Shown here piece after piece: positions 1-12,571 of a stretch of 64,000 bases of DNA. The notes below the pieces were generated by a model. The model made no database searches and was not told the origin of the DNA. It saw only the letters and a program-made list of their open reading frames with translations. Position 1 is the first letter of the stretch. Each line of letters opens with the position of its first letter. The position numbers and the translations under genes are program-made. The DNA is taken from contig OX345645.1 of assembly GCA_947044365.1 (NCBI GenBank), forward strand, positions 4,907,741 through 4,971,740, in the 5' to 3' direction. The stretch comes from Petrosia ficiformis. Taxonomy: Eukaryota > Porifera > Demospongiae > Haplosclerida > Petrosiidae.

Positions 1-1360
1 TAATCTTAGCAACCACCTAGCAACGGGATATAAGTATTTCTATATACTTACAATTATTATGTTTAGTTTGTGTATACAGTCTAAAGAGGACACCATTGGG
101 ATGGCCCTTTTTGTCCTGTATGACGAGGTGTCCTTATCTGAGGGGTTAACACGTGGCATGCACATGTGCAGTTCACACTCATGTATTGTTGTTATGGCTC
201 GTCGATTTATAGTTGGACCTCAAGAAACTGAAATGCTGGAAGTGAATTCGTATATAAGAGAATACCATGTTTACAAAGCGGTATGGAAGCAACTTGTGGC
301 AAAGTGTTATGTTTGGAGAGGAAACACAGTAATAAATAAAGACAGTTTTGTTGTGGCCATTCTAAACTAGAGAGAGTTATTCAGTCTCGAGCTCTTGCTT
401 CACAAATGTAAAAACATGGAATAAATATATTTATACTGTTGTTGCATATTGATTTTATAACTTTCAAAAAACGTTGTCTGTATTATAATGGTTATTCATT
501 AGTACTACTGTACAAAGGGGGTGTGACTGGTGTTTGTTGCACGGAATAGCAGTGTGTCTGTATGTGAGGGGTTACAACAGTATTGACTCCAATGACAGGT
601 CAATCGGGACTGTGGCAGCTGTTTATTATGTAGTGGATTTTCCACAACTCAGGAGTGTCCATTAAGAGGGGTTTTACTGTAAACTGATAACCTCTCATTT
701 GGTTTGATGGAGATTGAATTACAACATGAAACAAGGATAGTGGATTTTGAATTTAGTGATGTACCGATAATCGATCCTATATTACATCTACCTTCAGGTT
801 TCTGATTATTTTAATAAAAATGTACATTTCCTCAATAATATACCAATTACTGATCTGATTAAAGGCACATCATTAATTTTCATTCACTCACCTCAAGAAG
901 TGTTTGTTAGGTTGTATGACAATGTACAACTGACTATATAGAGAGAAATTGTGTTTCGGGATCAAAACAGTGAATCTAAGGCAGTGTAAAAGACAAAATA
1001 ATAATTATAAGAATTTGACCATTGTAAGGTAGAGATACATAAAACATGTTACTGAATGATGGTTGTCAACATTAATATTATTATTTAATAATTGTCTCAA
1101 TAAATATATCTATCAGTCATGTAATAGCAGCAGCTTAAACCACTAAATGACATAATCTAGTGGGTATTATATAATTAGTCTTGAGTAGCCAAAGTACCGC
1201 CAGGTTACAGGATGGGACCATCAGGAAACTTGCATCACAAAACCTTGGCAAACTATCACATGACATAATCAGCGGATAATTAACCAAAATTAATAAATTA
1301 ATTTACAAATAATGATGGATAAAGCAGAGCACTGTATTATCCCTTGTGATGTCTGCCATG
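1..1360. repeat. repeat-derived left end, related to 30.6-31.6 kb
   Basis: No intact gene is visible here. The first 80 bases (ending in GTTTAGTTTGTGTA) and the stretch at about 690-960 recur in degenerate form at 30620-31030, so this is a dispersed repeat. An inverted pair at about 1176-1463 (left TAGTCTTGAG, right GCGTGAGACT, with inner arms resembling TTACAGGATGGGACC) looks like a decayed inverted-repeat element. The rest is AT-rich with nothing recognisable. Confidence 0.55.
59..370 (+). pseudogene. possible HIRAN-like coding remnant
   Basis: A 103-codon ORF whose C-terminal part reads IREYHVYKAVWKQLVAKCY. To me this resembles the REYHVYK.W start of a HIRAN-like domain found in many repeat-associated proteins of aquatic invertebrates. 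The ORF stops before the rest of such a domain, and no continuation is visible in the next 300 bases. It lies in repeat-derived DNA and has no clear promoter or splice sites. I take it as a degenerate fragment; the family assignment is from memory and weak. Confidence 0.3.
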
Positions 1361-2447
1361 TTTTGATTAGCCCTGAACATATTCATGTAGGAGGCACGGT
1401 TTTACGATTACAGTATCCAGCCGGTCCCGTCCTGTAATGTAGGACACTGGTGGCGTGAGACTGATTATAACCTATCAGTCGTGTAATAGTAGCTATCAAA
1501 CATAAATTGACACAGTAGGCAGATCAGCTGCTTTGTATAGCACTTTCGCATCTACAATTAAAGTGGCCTTGGTTTATGAACAAACATAATTACACACAAT
1601 AAATCTGTTGAATGGGTGTGGTTAGTCTCATTGCTGGATGAATAATGAGATGATTCGTAATTAACATTCCTTTAGGCTTCATGTGACAACTACAATCAGA
1701 GTGGTATATACTACACACATTCCTGAAGTACTTACAGAAAGTCAACGAGTCATATTTTGGGCCCTACCAACTACAGGATGGCCATAGAGACTAAGGTCTG
1801 GCGATGGTACACATATACCAGTTATGCAACATGGATTTGATTATGGAGTTTAAAATAAAATTCATTGAGTATGTTAATACTAGGTATGTAAACTGTTTAT
1901 ATATACACTGCAGGAATTCTGAGGAACTGCACAACTAATGTGTGCCATACCAGATCCTTTCTCTCTATGTGAAGGGGCTGGCCCACCAGACTAAAACTGA
2001 CAGTACATGAATATGTGGGTGTTTGTGGATGAAACTGACCATGCATAAAATCATTGTTAGGATTGGGTGTGGTTTATTAATAGAAGTGATCGTTTCAGGA
2101 AGAATGAATAGGGTAGGCTTAAACAAAATGGCATGTCGAGCGAGCCGAACATTATAGCTAATTAATTTTTCATAATGGGTGTAGTAATTAATAATACTCG
2201 TAACAATTGACCTGGGCCACCCTATTCATTTAATATGGCGTTATAGAAGTGATCTCAGTGGTATTTACTGAAAAGAAACAAAAGTTGTCGGGAAAACAAT
2301 TATATTTCCAACATAATTATCATTATTATTTATCCTGTAAGTATATAATTTATTTTAATATTATTATATACAATATTTTAAGAAGTAATTAAGATCAAAA
2401 TCTCTGTGTAGGTTAAAGCCTACTATTAAGAAACTCCCAATGAATAG

Positions 2448-2767
2448 TAGTCTCGAGTTGCCAGACCCAACCCTTTGCTATGTGACAGGAAAGCCGGGTC
2501 TGCTCAACTCACTGCACTAGCATTCATCAAGAGCATCTGGCAAACTGGTAATTGAATTCATAACAATAGTAATGATATTCATATAGCTGGATTACTGGGA
2601 AAGTGTAGTTATGAATATAGCTTATTTTGTTATGAATATTATAAGCAGTTTGTAACCCACTAAAGTAGCCCAACATCTGGCTAAAGTCTTGATGAACGCT
2701 AGTACAGTGGGTTGATCAGACCCTTCTCGTCACATAGCAGAGGGTTGGGTCTGGCTACACGAGCCTA
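2448..2767. mobile_element. 320-bp MITE-like element with long inverted termini (copy A)
   Basis: The left end TAGTCTCGAGTTGCCAGACC and the right end (ending GGGTCTGGCTACACGAGCCTA) are inverted repeats of roughly 90-100 bp. They share the internal motif CTATGTGACAGGAA on the left and its complement on the right. The middle is AT-rich and non-coding. The same element is at 47356-47676, so it predates the 7-kb duplication. It is non-autonomous and its superfamily is not determined. Confidence 0.7.
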
Positions 2768-2884
2768 AATGAAATGGTTGTGTAGTCTAATTGCCCTCCC
2801 AAATACAGGCTGGCCAATAAAACCCTAGGCTGTGTACTTCCTCTAGTAAAATATACATATCTATGTAGGAATGTAAAATGTAAC

Positions 2885-3309
2885 CAGTGGCGTAGCCAGA
2901 GGGGGGCAGGGGGGGCATTTGCCACCCCTTTTTTTTCTGAAACGTGAGAGTTGTCACTTGGTAAATTAAAAATTATAAAATTGCGTTATATTTCACTCCT
3001 TACGGTAATTCCAGCACTGAAAGATGATGTTTAGTAGTCTTTTAACTTGGAAACATTGTAGAGAGGATAACTATAAAGCTCTTTCCTACGTGAGTAACAA
3101 AACTTTCAATAAATGTGAGCAAGCGTGCTCCTCGAGTTAGTAATAACTTTTGAGCAGCCACACCCAGGTGATAAACATTACCATCACACACGTACATGTA
3201 TGTAGTTAATTAGTGGGCGTGGCTTTAGATGCCAAAAAATTTTGCCACGCTTCGCGTGCATTTTTTTCTTCTTTGCCCCCACTTTTCTAAAATCCTCGCT
3301 ACGCCCCTG
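2885..3309. mobile_element. 425-bp non-autonomous DNA element, CAGTGGCGTAGCC ends
   Basis: The ends are inverted: CAGTGGCGTAGCC on the left, and CGCTACGCCCCTG on the right (complement CAGGGGCGTAGCG). The target GTAAC is duplicated at 2880-2884 and 3310-3314. Copy B of the duplication (around 47788) has the empty site with a single GTAAC, which confirms the boundaries and shows insertion after the duplication. No transposase ORF is present. The 5-bp duplication does not settle the superfamily. Confidence 0.85.
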
Positions 3310-4990
3310 GTAACATACCAAATCAGTTTCTTCCAAATTATACTAATTGCTCTTTTGACAAGCTACACCCTTGTTCTTCGTTTGTGTGGCTGGGACCGCC
3401 CTTTTCTTTACAAACAATATGTATTCTGGCTTCCTGTAATAAAATTAATGATATAGTTATATAAGCAGCAGAAGTTTGTATGTAGTAACGTACCAAATGA
3501 GTTTCCTTTCAAACGATCAGTTATAATGTATATAGTTCCTCTGTTTGATGAGCCACGCCCTTCTTCTCTGTGGCACGGATTGGACCCTCCCTTTTTCTTT
3601 ACAAATAATGTGTAGTCTGTATATTGTGTACTTCCTGTAATAAATTTAGTTATGTACTCATATACGCTTTACAAGCAACAGAGGTACCAATATAGTAATT
3701 AGTACAACATACCAAATCAGTTTCCTTCCTAACTGTTTTGACGAGCCAAACCTTTATTTTCTGTTGGCGCAGATTTTGACCCGCTTTTTTTCTGTACAAA
3801 TAAAATGTAGTCTGTATATTGTCCTGTAATACAGTTGATATAATGTTAAATATGTAAATATAGTCATATAAACAGCAGAGGTAAGTACATATAACGACAT
3901 ACCAACTCAGTTTAGCTCTTTTGTTATTACAAGCCACGCCCTTCTTTTCTGTTTGTACTGACCCTTTCTCTTAGCAAAAACTTTGTAGTTTGTATATTGT
4001 GCACTTCCTGTAATACAATTAGTTAAGCACTAACATGAATTATAGTTATATAAGCACCAGAAATACGTATTATAGTAACATACCAAATCAATCTCCTTCC
4101 AAGCGGTCAGCTCTTCTATTTTTGACGAGCCACACCTTCTTGTTTGCACTCGCCCTTTCTTTTCAGTAGTCTATATATTGTGGATTTCCTGTAATAAAAT
4201 TAGAAATGTACTCATATATAGTTATATAGCAACAGAAATATGTATATAGTAACATACAAAAATCAGTTTCCTTCCAAGCAGTTAACTAAAAAGCTCTGTT
4301 TTGACGAGACCCTTGACGCAAAATAGCAATAGCCTGACTGTTAACTTCCTGTAATAAAATTAATAGTATATTAGCGATGTAGAGTCATATATAGTTGTAT
4401 GAACAACAGAAAAACGTCTATAGCAACATACTAAATGACTTTCCCTTGAAATATAGCTCTTCTGTTTTTACGATCCACGCCCTTCTTTTCTGTTTGTACA
4501 ATTGTACGGACTTGGACTCTCCCTATCTCTTTGCAAAAAAATGTGTAGTTTGTATATTATGCACTTCCTGTAATACAATTAGTTAAATCACTAACATAAA
4601 TTATAAACAGCAAAAGTACGTATTTAGTAACATACCTTTCAAGCGGTCAGCTCTTTGACGAGCCACACCTTCTTGTTTGTAATTGCACTCGCCCTTTCTT
4701 TTCAGTACTGTATATATTTTGGATTTCCTGTAATAAAATTAGAAATGTATTCGTATATAGTTACATAACAACAGAAGTATGTATATAGTAATATACGAAA
4801 TTAGTTTCCTTCCAAGCGGTCAGCTAAAAAGCTCCTCTAGCTCTATTTTGACGAGCCACACCCTTCTTCTCACTTTACGCAAAATAGCAATAGCTTGATG
4901 GTGAACTTCCTGTCATAAAATTAATGGTATATTAGCTATGTAGAGTTATATATAGTTGTATAAATAACAGATGAACGTCATCAAGTTAAG
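3310..4990. repeat. ~160-215 bp satellite array (copy A), about 9 units
   Basis: Diverged tandem units each contain CTTCCTGTAATAAAATTAG, then ATATAGTTATATAAGCAGCAG, then ACATACCAAATCAGTTTCC, then GACGAGCCACACC. The CTTCCTGTAAT motif recurs near 3429, 3630, 3824, 4004, 4186, 4346, 4562, 4725 and 4906, giving spacings of 160-216 bp. The same family is tandem at 47790-49440 and solitary at 25140-25440, 28780-29160 and 32340-32560. Apparent ORFs inside are chance. Confidence 0.85.
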
Positions 4991-5039
4991 TAAATGTATG
5001 TCCACCTGCTAGGGTGGCATATATAAATCTTCAACCCTT

Positions 5040-5215
5040 TGTGTAACTGATGATGGGAGATGGAAGCTTCTGTATCAACCTGGATGATCATCCAGGAATA
5101 CTGTGACACATAGTGGTTCAGTTATCTGGTCTCTGATGTTGAACAAAGTATATGCCTCATACGTACTGTCAACAAGGTGATAAGTCTCAGTTGTTGGTAA
5201 GTGCTCAGCAATTTA
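5040..5215 (-). pseudogene. remnant of Ty3-type gag/protease relic (copy A, mostly deleted)
   Basis: This is the short counterpart of the relic at 49536-50145. On the minus strand it retains only the part after the zinc knuckle. About 450 bp including the knuckle is missing at about 5213 compared with copy B. It has no coding capacity. Confidence 0.55.
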
Positions 5216-8200
5216 TTGATATGAAAGTTGAGATTGGTTGTTCTGGGTGATACTATGTTCCTGATTACGGTTTAGATTGGTGCTCCATATGAACCCAGTA
5301 AAATAGATCTCTTCTTCCCATCATCAGCTGATGTCATTTGCGTGATTCATCTGTTCTATATATGAGGACTAGTCATCCTCAATGTCTGCATTGAACTCTC
5401 ATAAGTTCCCGTGTTTAGGCCTTCCCAGATTATCCTCGTACCATAAAAGTAACATACATGTACACTGAACATTTATAGAGACATACAAGAAGTGGATTTT
5501 ATATGATCAGAACCAAAATTAAAGACATACAGGCTGGATATACTGTGTAGATACATGAATAATAGTAGACATACAGTCAATGGTTAGATGTAATTAATGC
5601 ATAATTACTAGACATAGTAATTAGCGTATACATGTACTTTGATGTGGTGATTATAATAACATGCCACAGGATGTACATAATTAATATGGAATTTAAATAT
5701 AGGATTAAATTACATTATACTTTATTATCATACTTTATTATGACATGTACATTATATACCAGTCAATATATATCAATACTTGTAATTAATAGGAAAACAA
5801 CACTTCAGATTCTAAAGGTATTTCCAAATGTTGTTCCCAAGTGTACTAATCATATCACATTTGAACCAGTGAGAATGTATAATAATGTTAGGAAAGATTA
5901 CAAACTCAGTAAGTAAATACAATATCCTATCTCCAGTTTGTGTGTGTGAGGATAATAATACATTATTGTTTATAAGAGAAACATCCTTAGGATGCTTTTA
6001 AATGGTTTACACTTCTCTTATCATTATTCTATTATTACTAGTGACTACATAATTTACATATTATACTAATTATGATGATGAATTAGTGGAGCACATCATC
6101 TAGATTGGTTATGTAATACCACACATATGAAATGAAATTATTAATCCTTCAATCAAACTAAACTGTTCCATATAAAGACCTTATTATGTGTTCATATCAA
6201 CTATATAATGATCCAGAATGTATCAACAAATTTAATACTAAATACATCAGTGTATATTAATATCTATCCACATGTGATAAAATAGTACTGTATTAAAAAT
6301 ACACAAACAACTTACTGAAATTTATCAGTGATACAGATCTCTCAGTAATACTTGCAGGTACATATATTTTCCAGGGTCGGATACCATATATATTCTATTT
6401 ATTAGTATCAATTTAAAAATCAAGAATTATTATTTTAGTTAAAACAACTTGTTCACTGGACCAAGAAATACGTGATATCAAGAATTTTCTCTCTGACTGA
6501 ATCAGGTTTATATTATAATAATTATGTTGCTTATAATATAGTAAGTTATAATTATATAATATTAGTTATATCATTATCTTAATTAACCCTTAGAGAACTG
6601 ATATATGTGCCATTTGACCCCTATGCGGTTCGGATTGTGTTACTACCATTACGAAACACTAGAAATGCTTGGTGCATGAACAAAACCATGAAAAAAAAGC
6701 TAAAAATCTTGATGGTTTTTGGCTGCTGTTTTGCCTAAATAACAAGTATGGGGGGGGGGGGGGTTGGTGGATTTTAAAGGGTGGTGTCCCTCCGTTAATG
6801 GGGGTTCGAAGTGGGCACAGCCCCCTCGCCGTCAACGCAATTGAGGGTTCAGTGGACCTGGCCCACGCGATCCAGTGCGTAGTGAGGCATTTCCCTTGCT
6901 GTAAAACCTGAAATCGTGGGTGTAGCTGATGTCTACATGCAGTGGGGTCATTTTGTTTTCCCCAGTTCCAGTCAATATAGGGAGAGCATTGCATTTCATT
7001 TAATTCTACGAAGTGCTTGGGGACTTTTGAGTCCCGGTTAGCAAATTGGCAGATGTAGTACTCCATGTCGAAAAAGGAGCCAAGTTTGGGATAGAGAAAG
7101 TGAACGGTGCCCAAAATGTATGCAGCAGAGACGCCAGTGTTGGAAATGGGAAGCTCAGTCCTCTAGGTGTTAAAACATCCATTATAATAACTCTAGTCTG
7201 GGGTATACAGTTCCTCTCTAGTACACTAAGTGTATCATGTATTATACAGTATTTAATATGGTACCATACACTGAGTGATGAGCTATGTTGATACTTTATT
7301 GGTATTGATTACTGCTCAAAGTATCAATACATAGTTCTACCACTCCTCTATTCTATTTTGTCACACTCATTTAAATATATATAATTTCACACAGCTTCCT
7401 GTGTTTTTAATCTGAAAGGGATAAATTAATAAATGTGTATGTATATTATCAAATATTGATATCACTAACAGCTGGTTTACAATATGATGGAAGCCTTAAT
7501 TGCTTTGCGTTGTGATAAAATTCTAAAAACTGATTGGTGAAATACAACACAACTTATGTATTACATTTTTTTGATAGCGCTAAAAGAAACACATCATCTT
7601 CACAATACAACACACTTACACAACACAAAGAAACACAAGGCCTTGTGTAATATTGTGAACCATTTTTGATACAGGGTACTAATGAAACTGATACACTATT
7701 TCTTCTACTTTTCTCTCAGAAGTGAAGTTACTGTTGATAAAGAGAATTGAACTATTATAAGAGAAGAACTGTTACATTTACACACCTCTGAACATCAGGT
7801 GATTGTAATAATATATGATTATTAATGTATAAATACAGTTTAGGTTATGTAATTAATATATTCCATAGTGACAAGAGTATTGTCCATTGAATCATATATA
7901 GTACTATAGAGGATAGTTACCTCTGTCATGGAAGGATAAGGTTTTTAAATATTTTAACATAACATCCTAACATAGGTAGCTTGTCCTATGGTTCACATAC
8001 CACACCCTTACTAATGTGACCTGTAATATTATATTAATTATGATACCTAAACTTCACTTAAACTGGTATTAATTATAGGGGCAAAGATACCCCAGTATAT
8101 AATTGTATTTGAGGTGGAGTGTATCAAATTGAATTTCTATGATTAAAGTCACTTACAGTAACATAGTAATATTCTTGTACCTTATTTTTAATTATAGGGT

Positions 8201-8360
8201 CCCATAGTTTATATATACTAGTGTGATACTACTGTACTTAATAGTCAATTCCCTGTGTTTCTTGTTCTCTCTTATTTTACACTATACTTATAGTTTAGTG
8301 TAGTATAATGCAGTAGTAATATATAATTTATTATTAACCATTGTCATACCTAAGTGGAGT
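5216..8360. other. non-coding remainder of duplication copy A
   Basis: AT-rich DNA with a poly-G tract at about 6750 and a GC-richer block at 6770-7160 that is conserved in copy B (51665-52080). The GC-richer block has open frames on both strands (for example minus 6659-7114). Neither frame shows a family I recognise, and the frames differ between the copies, so I do not call a gene. The segment at 7165-7285 (GTTAAAACATCCATTATAAT) recurs at 13280-13400. Confidence 0.6.
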
Positions 8361-8472
8361 GTTTTGATATGAGGAAGATTAAAGAATCTATCATGCAAAT
8401 CACAATGCTCCTGTGAGGGTAAGTTGCAGTGTTGAGGAATATGCTTCTCAACTGAGGAAAGTTTTTAATTTA

Positions 8473-9020
8473 GGCTCTCTAAAGTTGCTTTTGGTGGGTT
8501 CAGGGGGCTTGTAGCTAAGATATTATTGTATGAAATCGATTATCACTAACTTCAAGTCGATTGATAATCGATTAAAATCAGCGGAAGTAATTAGGCCAAT
8601 TAATACAGGAAACCCCTCCCATTTGATGATCAAAAAGGCTTCCTATCGCTTCCATATTGTACATTTTTTGCCGTAACATGCTTTAAAAATATGTCTTTTG
8701 GAATAATTAGCATAATCTTTATCACAGACTTATAATCGATAATCAGAAGAATTTTTAATATCGATTGATTAATTGATTAATCGATTAATCGTCCCAGCCC
8801 TATATTTGGACTACATTTATGCTTGAAATGATGTATTGGGGGGTGGGGTGGGGAGGATATCCTATTTTACCAGACCACCCCCACCCCACAGTAGGAAATC
8901 CTGGTGTGTGTGTGAGAAAATGTGCAAACTACAAATGTAATTTGGGTGGCAGGGGACTTGCCCATCTACATGTATTTGCCTATCTGCAAACCACGATCTA
9001 TTCTATAATTCAATGAGTTA
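8473..9020. repeat. dispersed repeat, interrupted by an ATCGATTAATCG-rich insertion
   Basis: The flanks (GGCTCTCTAAAGTTGCTTTT on the left, GGCAGGGGACTTGCCCA on the right) are related to 13421-13687, where they are joined without the central block. The extra block at about 8532-8802 ends in GATTAATCGATTAATCGTCCCAGCCCT, the kind of end seen in hAT-like MITEs. Its left end lacks a matching terminus, so it may be truncated. Confidence 0.5.
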
Positions 9021-10113
9021 CATATACTAAATTTTTGTAAGTCATTGTGGCTGTTTCTAAATGTTCTAAACCATTGCAGCTGTTAGATTTTATAAAGCAC
9101 TGTAGTTCTTGAATCTCCTGTGGCTATTTCTAAGTGCTTGTGGTAATTTATTAATTTATATTATATATATATATAATTATAATTATGTATATAATTTTCT
9201 AAGTCATTGTGTTTGTTTGTTGTGTTTGTTTGTCAATTATGATTCGTGCCTATACCTGTTGTATCATGTGAGATACATGAATTTTCATGTACATTTGTAA
9301 CTCCAGGCTTGCTCTTCTCTGAATACACAGATGTTATAAAGGTTCTTATTGTTAGTTAAGTTGCTTATATATAGTTTGTGTCATATGCTTGTACAAAAGT
9401 GAACGTGTGCTTCATAAATGTGACATAGATTATCTGATAAATGTTCAAGTGTTTACTACAAACCTTCTACTGTTGTGAATTGATATCAGAGCTAGGTATC
9501 ATATTTTTTGTTATAATTATTCAATTTTAATATATGCGTGCTTATGTGTGTGATTTGGATAAGAGAATGTACTTGTGTCAACGGTTTCAATTCCCTGTAT
9601 TCTGACAGACAGACAGCCAACCACTCTATAGCTGCTTGCACACGATGATGGATAGAATATTTTCCTCCATAGACTTTGTCATGTTTCTGTCATTCATTGA
9701 AACATTATTATTGATAATATTCAAGCAGTGTCATACATGTAAATTGTATTTAACAATCTTAACTGTTAACATATCTGATGTTTTGGTGTTACTGGATAGG
9801 CTTAAAAGTTTTCGGGTTTAACCCGTTTTCTCCCGGAATTAGTTAAAAAATTTAACATCTTCTGTTGAAGAATAGATGTCTAGCACTCTTTTCTAACTCA
9901 ATCGCTACTTAGAAAAGCCTAACAAACACTCCCAAAGCACTATTTCATTTTGACCATGTGCTCAAAATTATGGGCATGGACTAAATTATTTAATTTACTG
10001 TGAAAAATTAATTGTAACCCAAAATTACTCAAATTGTTATATTTAAATTTAATAACAATGCAAAAAGAACTTGAAAAACCTTGTCACCATTTAACCCGAT
10101 TTTTACCCAAAAA
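9021..10113. other. unassigned AT-rich stretch
   Basis: No coding ORF, RNA gene or clear repeat was recognised. Short imperfect repeats of TAAGTCATTGTGGCTGTTTC occur at about 9040-9220. The sequence runs directly into the target site of the Ty3 element. Confidence 0.5.
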
Positions 10114-10118
10114 CTTTT

Positions 10119-10279
10119 TGTGGTGTATGAATAATCGATGTAATTATTATTAAGTTTATTAATATTCATATGTATAGTATAAATAGAATTATCATTGGTT
10201 TTTTAAGTCAGTTTTCGTAAATTCGTAATAGTTCGTTCTTGTAGTTGATGCTAAACAACTTTATATCAGAGACACAATA
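10119..10279 (+). repeat. 5' LTR (161 bp)
   Basis: Starts TGTGGTGTATGAATAATCGA and ends GAGACACAATA. It matches 13101-13261 except for about three substitutions. The short length and the following TGGCAACGAGG are typical of small-LTR Ty3-type elements. Confidence 0.92.
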
Positions 10280-10302
10280 ACTGGCAACGAGGTCCGGATA
10301 AA

Positions 10303-11649
10303 ATGTTAACTAACAGTTTAGGACAAGTGGAACAATTTGAAGTGGGTGCAGATGACTGGGAGTTATATACGGAAAGATTGGAGCAATTCTTTTTGGCTAA
10401 CGAGGTCCGGGAAGATAGCAAGAAAGTTGCCGTTCTCCTAACCGTCATTGGTGCAAAAGCGTATGCACTATTGAGGAATCTAACGACTCCTGAAAAACCA
10501 GCGCAAAAATCGTTTGACGAGTTGGTAAAGACGATGAGAGTCCATTTAAAGCCAAAGCCATTGGTAATAGCTGAAAGGTTCAAATTTCACCGACGAACAC
10601 AGAGGGAAGGTGAGACTGTATCCCAGTACGTAGCGGAGTTGAGAAAGTTGGCTGAAGGATGTGACTTTAAAAAGTATCTCGAAGAAGCACTACGAGATCG
10701 ATTGGTTTGTGGGATTAAAAACGAATCTATCCAAAGAAGGTTGTTGTCCGAAGAGGAGTTGGACACGAAGAAGGCTTTGGAAATAGCTGTAAGCATGGAA
10801 CTTGTAACCGTGCAAGCAACAGAATTGCAGATTGCAAAGAAGGGTCAAGAAACGACACAAGTCGCACACAGACTTCAAAGGTCACCTCAGAAACCACAGA
10901 CACAACAGAAGCCTTGTTATAGGTGTGGGAAGGTTGGACATTCTCCTGAGAAATGTTTTTACAAGTCAAAGGACTGTAGAAATTGTGGTAAAAGATGTCA
11001 TATTGCACGTATGTGTAAAGGTCAAGAGACTGGTAGCAGACAAAATAATGGCAAGAAGTCATTTCAATCAACAAAGCACATAGAAGAAGAAGGACAAGAC
11101 TCTGCAATGTCGATGTTTACCATCCGTATGGTAGAGGACAACTTGAATGGATGTATCTTAGTTAAACCTAATGTAAATGGAATCACGTTGAACATGGAAG
11201 TTGATACAGGGGCATCAGTCTCAATCGTTTCAGAGAACACATACAAACAGTGTTTTAAAAATTGCAAGTTAGCTAAGACTGATGTAAAATTAAAAACCTA
11301 CACTGGAGAAAAGATGGAAGTATTGGGTCAAATACAGGTTACAGTAAAATACCAGGATCAAGTTTGTGAATTACCCCTAATAGTTTTAAAAGGAAACGGA
11401 TTTCCACTTTTCGGTCGAAACTGGCTAAAAGAAATAAGGTTAAACTGGAATATAATAAAAATTGTTTCAACGGAATTACTACAATTGCTCTCAAGATATA
11501 CCGATATTTTTAAACCGGAGTTGGGTACATTGAAAGATATTAAAGCTAAATTAGTTCTTCAATCCAAGGCACAGCAAAATTTTTTAAACCTCGAAGTTTA
11601 CCGTATGCTCTCAGAGGAGCAGTTGAACAAGATATTGAACAATTGTTAA
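10303..11649 (+). pseudogene. Ty3 gag-protease region
   Basis: A 448-codon ORF starts 24 bases after the LTR. Residues 1-190 form a capsid-like gag with an ERFKFHRR motif and AELRKLAEGCDF. Two CCHC zinc knuckles follow: CYRCGKVGHSPEKC and CRNCGKRCHIARMC. Next comes an aspartic protease with the active-site motif EVDTGASVSIVS. The ORF then leaves the expected frame in the T-run near 11580: the linker into reverse transcriptase continues in another frame, while this frame stops at 11649. The break is a one-base indel relative to a functional polyprotein. Confidence 0.9.
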
Positions 11650-12101
11650 AATTGGGTGTTATTGAAAAAGTTAATTATTCTGATTGGGCAGCACCTATCG
11701 TCCCAGTACCCAAGCCTGATGGCTCCATCCGTATCTGTGGAGATTATAAAGTAACTATAAATCCCTCGTTATTGGTTGATCAGTTTTCAGTACCAAAAAC
11801 AGAGGACTTGTTCTCAACATTAGCGGGAGGAAAGAAGTTCTCCAAACTTGACCTCTCTCAGGCCTATCAGCAAGTTTTGTTGGAGCCCGATTCTCGAAAA
11901 TATGTAACGATAAACACGCACAAAGGATTATACAGATATAACCGATTGCCATATGGGGTAGCCTCAGCTCCTGCTGTATTTCAACAAATAATGGAGAAAC
12001 TATTGCAAGGATTGCCAAAAGTAGTTGTATATATTGATGATATCTTAGTTACAGGTAACAGTGATGAGGAACACTTAGAAAATCTGGAAAGTGTTTTTTA
12101 A
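11643..12101 (+). pseudogene. Ty3 reverse transcriptase, N-terminal and palm part
   Basis: The reverse transcriptase core starts near GVIEKVNYSDWAAPIVPVPK. It includes KLDLSQAYQQVLL (first catalytic Asp), LPYGVASAPAVFQ and the YIDD catalytic pair at about residues 130-133. The frame ends at 12101 because of another one-base indel in the T-run at about 12093-12098. The domain continues in the next segment in a different frame. Confidence 0.9.
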
Positions 12102-12489
12102 ACGATTGTCTGAGTATGGTCTAAGGCTAAAGAAAGAAAAATGTTTATTAATGCAACCGTCTGTTGAATATCTTGACTATATTATTGACTCAGAAGGTCT
12201 ACATGCCACTCCAAAGAAAGTAGAAGCCATTTTGCAATCACCAAGACCAAGAAACGTACCAGAATTACGATCCTTTTTGGGGTTAGTAACTTATTATTGT
12301 AAATTTATAAAAAATCTCTCTACGATAGCGGCACCGTTAAATCGATTATTGTGCAAGGATCAACCATGGAAATGGGAAAACGAGTGTGAAAAAGCTTTTA
12401 CAGAATTGAAAAAGAAATTAGCTTCTACAGAAGTATTGGTGTTAAACGCTTTCATACCTATTTATACGGCCAAAAATTTACCTTGGTAA
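12091..12489 (+). pseudogene. Ty3 reverse transcriptase thumb and start of RNase H (truncated)
   Basis: Continues the polymerase with KKEKCLLMQPSVEYLDYIID and the connection motif LRSFLGLVTYYCKFI. Where RNase H should begin, the sequence jumps directly to a LVTDHKPL-like segment (12478-12510, in another frame). The catalytic middle of RNase H is missing. A deletion, not just a frameshift, explains this. Confidence 0.85.
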
Positions 12490-12571
12490 CAGACCACAAG
12501 CCATTGTCCACAATTCTTCTCTAAGTAAAGCACTGCCAACACTAGCAGCTGCCAGAATCCAGAGGTGGGCC

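Larger units (their letters stand above)
1361..8360. repeat. segmental duplication copy A (~7 kb)
   Basis: From TTTTGATTAGCCCTGAACAT at 1361 to about 8360 this block is nearly colinear, in direct orientation, with 45931-53266. The copies differ by point changes, small indels and several discrete insertions or deletions. Copy A carries a 425-bp element at 2885-3309 that copy B lacks. Copy A lacks the SINE of copy B and has lost about 450 bp of a gag relic near 5213. No ORF in the block has clear coding character: those at 5632-5916 and 6659-7291 persist in both copies but can be explained by recent shared ancestry. Confidence 0.85.

Noticed and set aside
3229..3456. 75-codon ORF
   Set aside because: Runs across the end of the 425-bp element into satellite DNA; no coding character.
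5632..5916. 94-codon ORF with a counterpart at 50559-50831
   Set aside because: The two copies end differently and the text is AT-rich low-complexity; simple duplication explains the similarity.
6659..7291. Conserved ORFs on both strands (also 51847-52206)
   Set aside because: Conserved between the two copies because the duplication is recent; overlapping frames on both strands and no recognisable domain.
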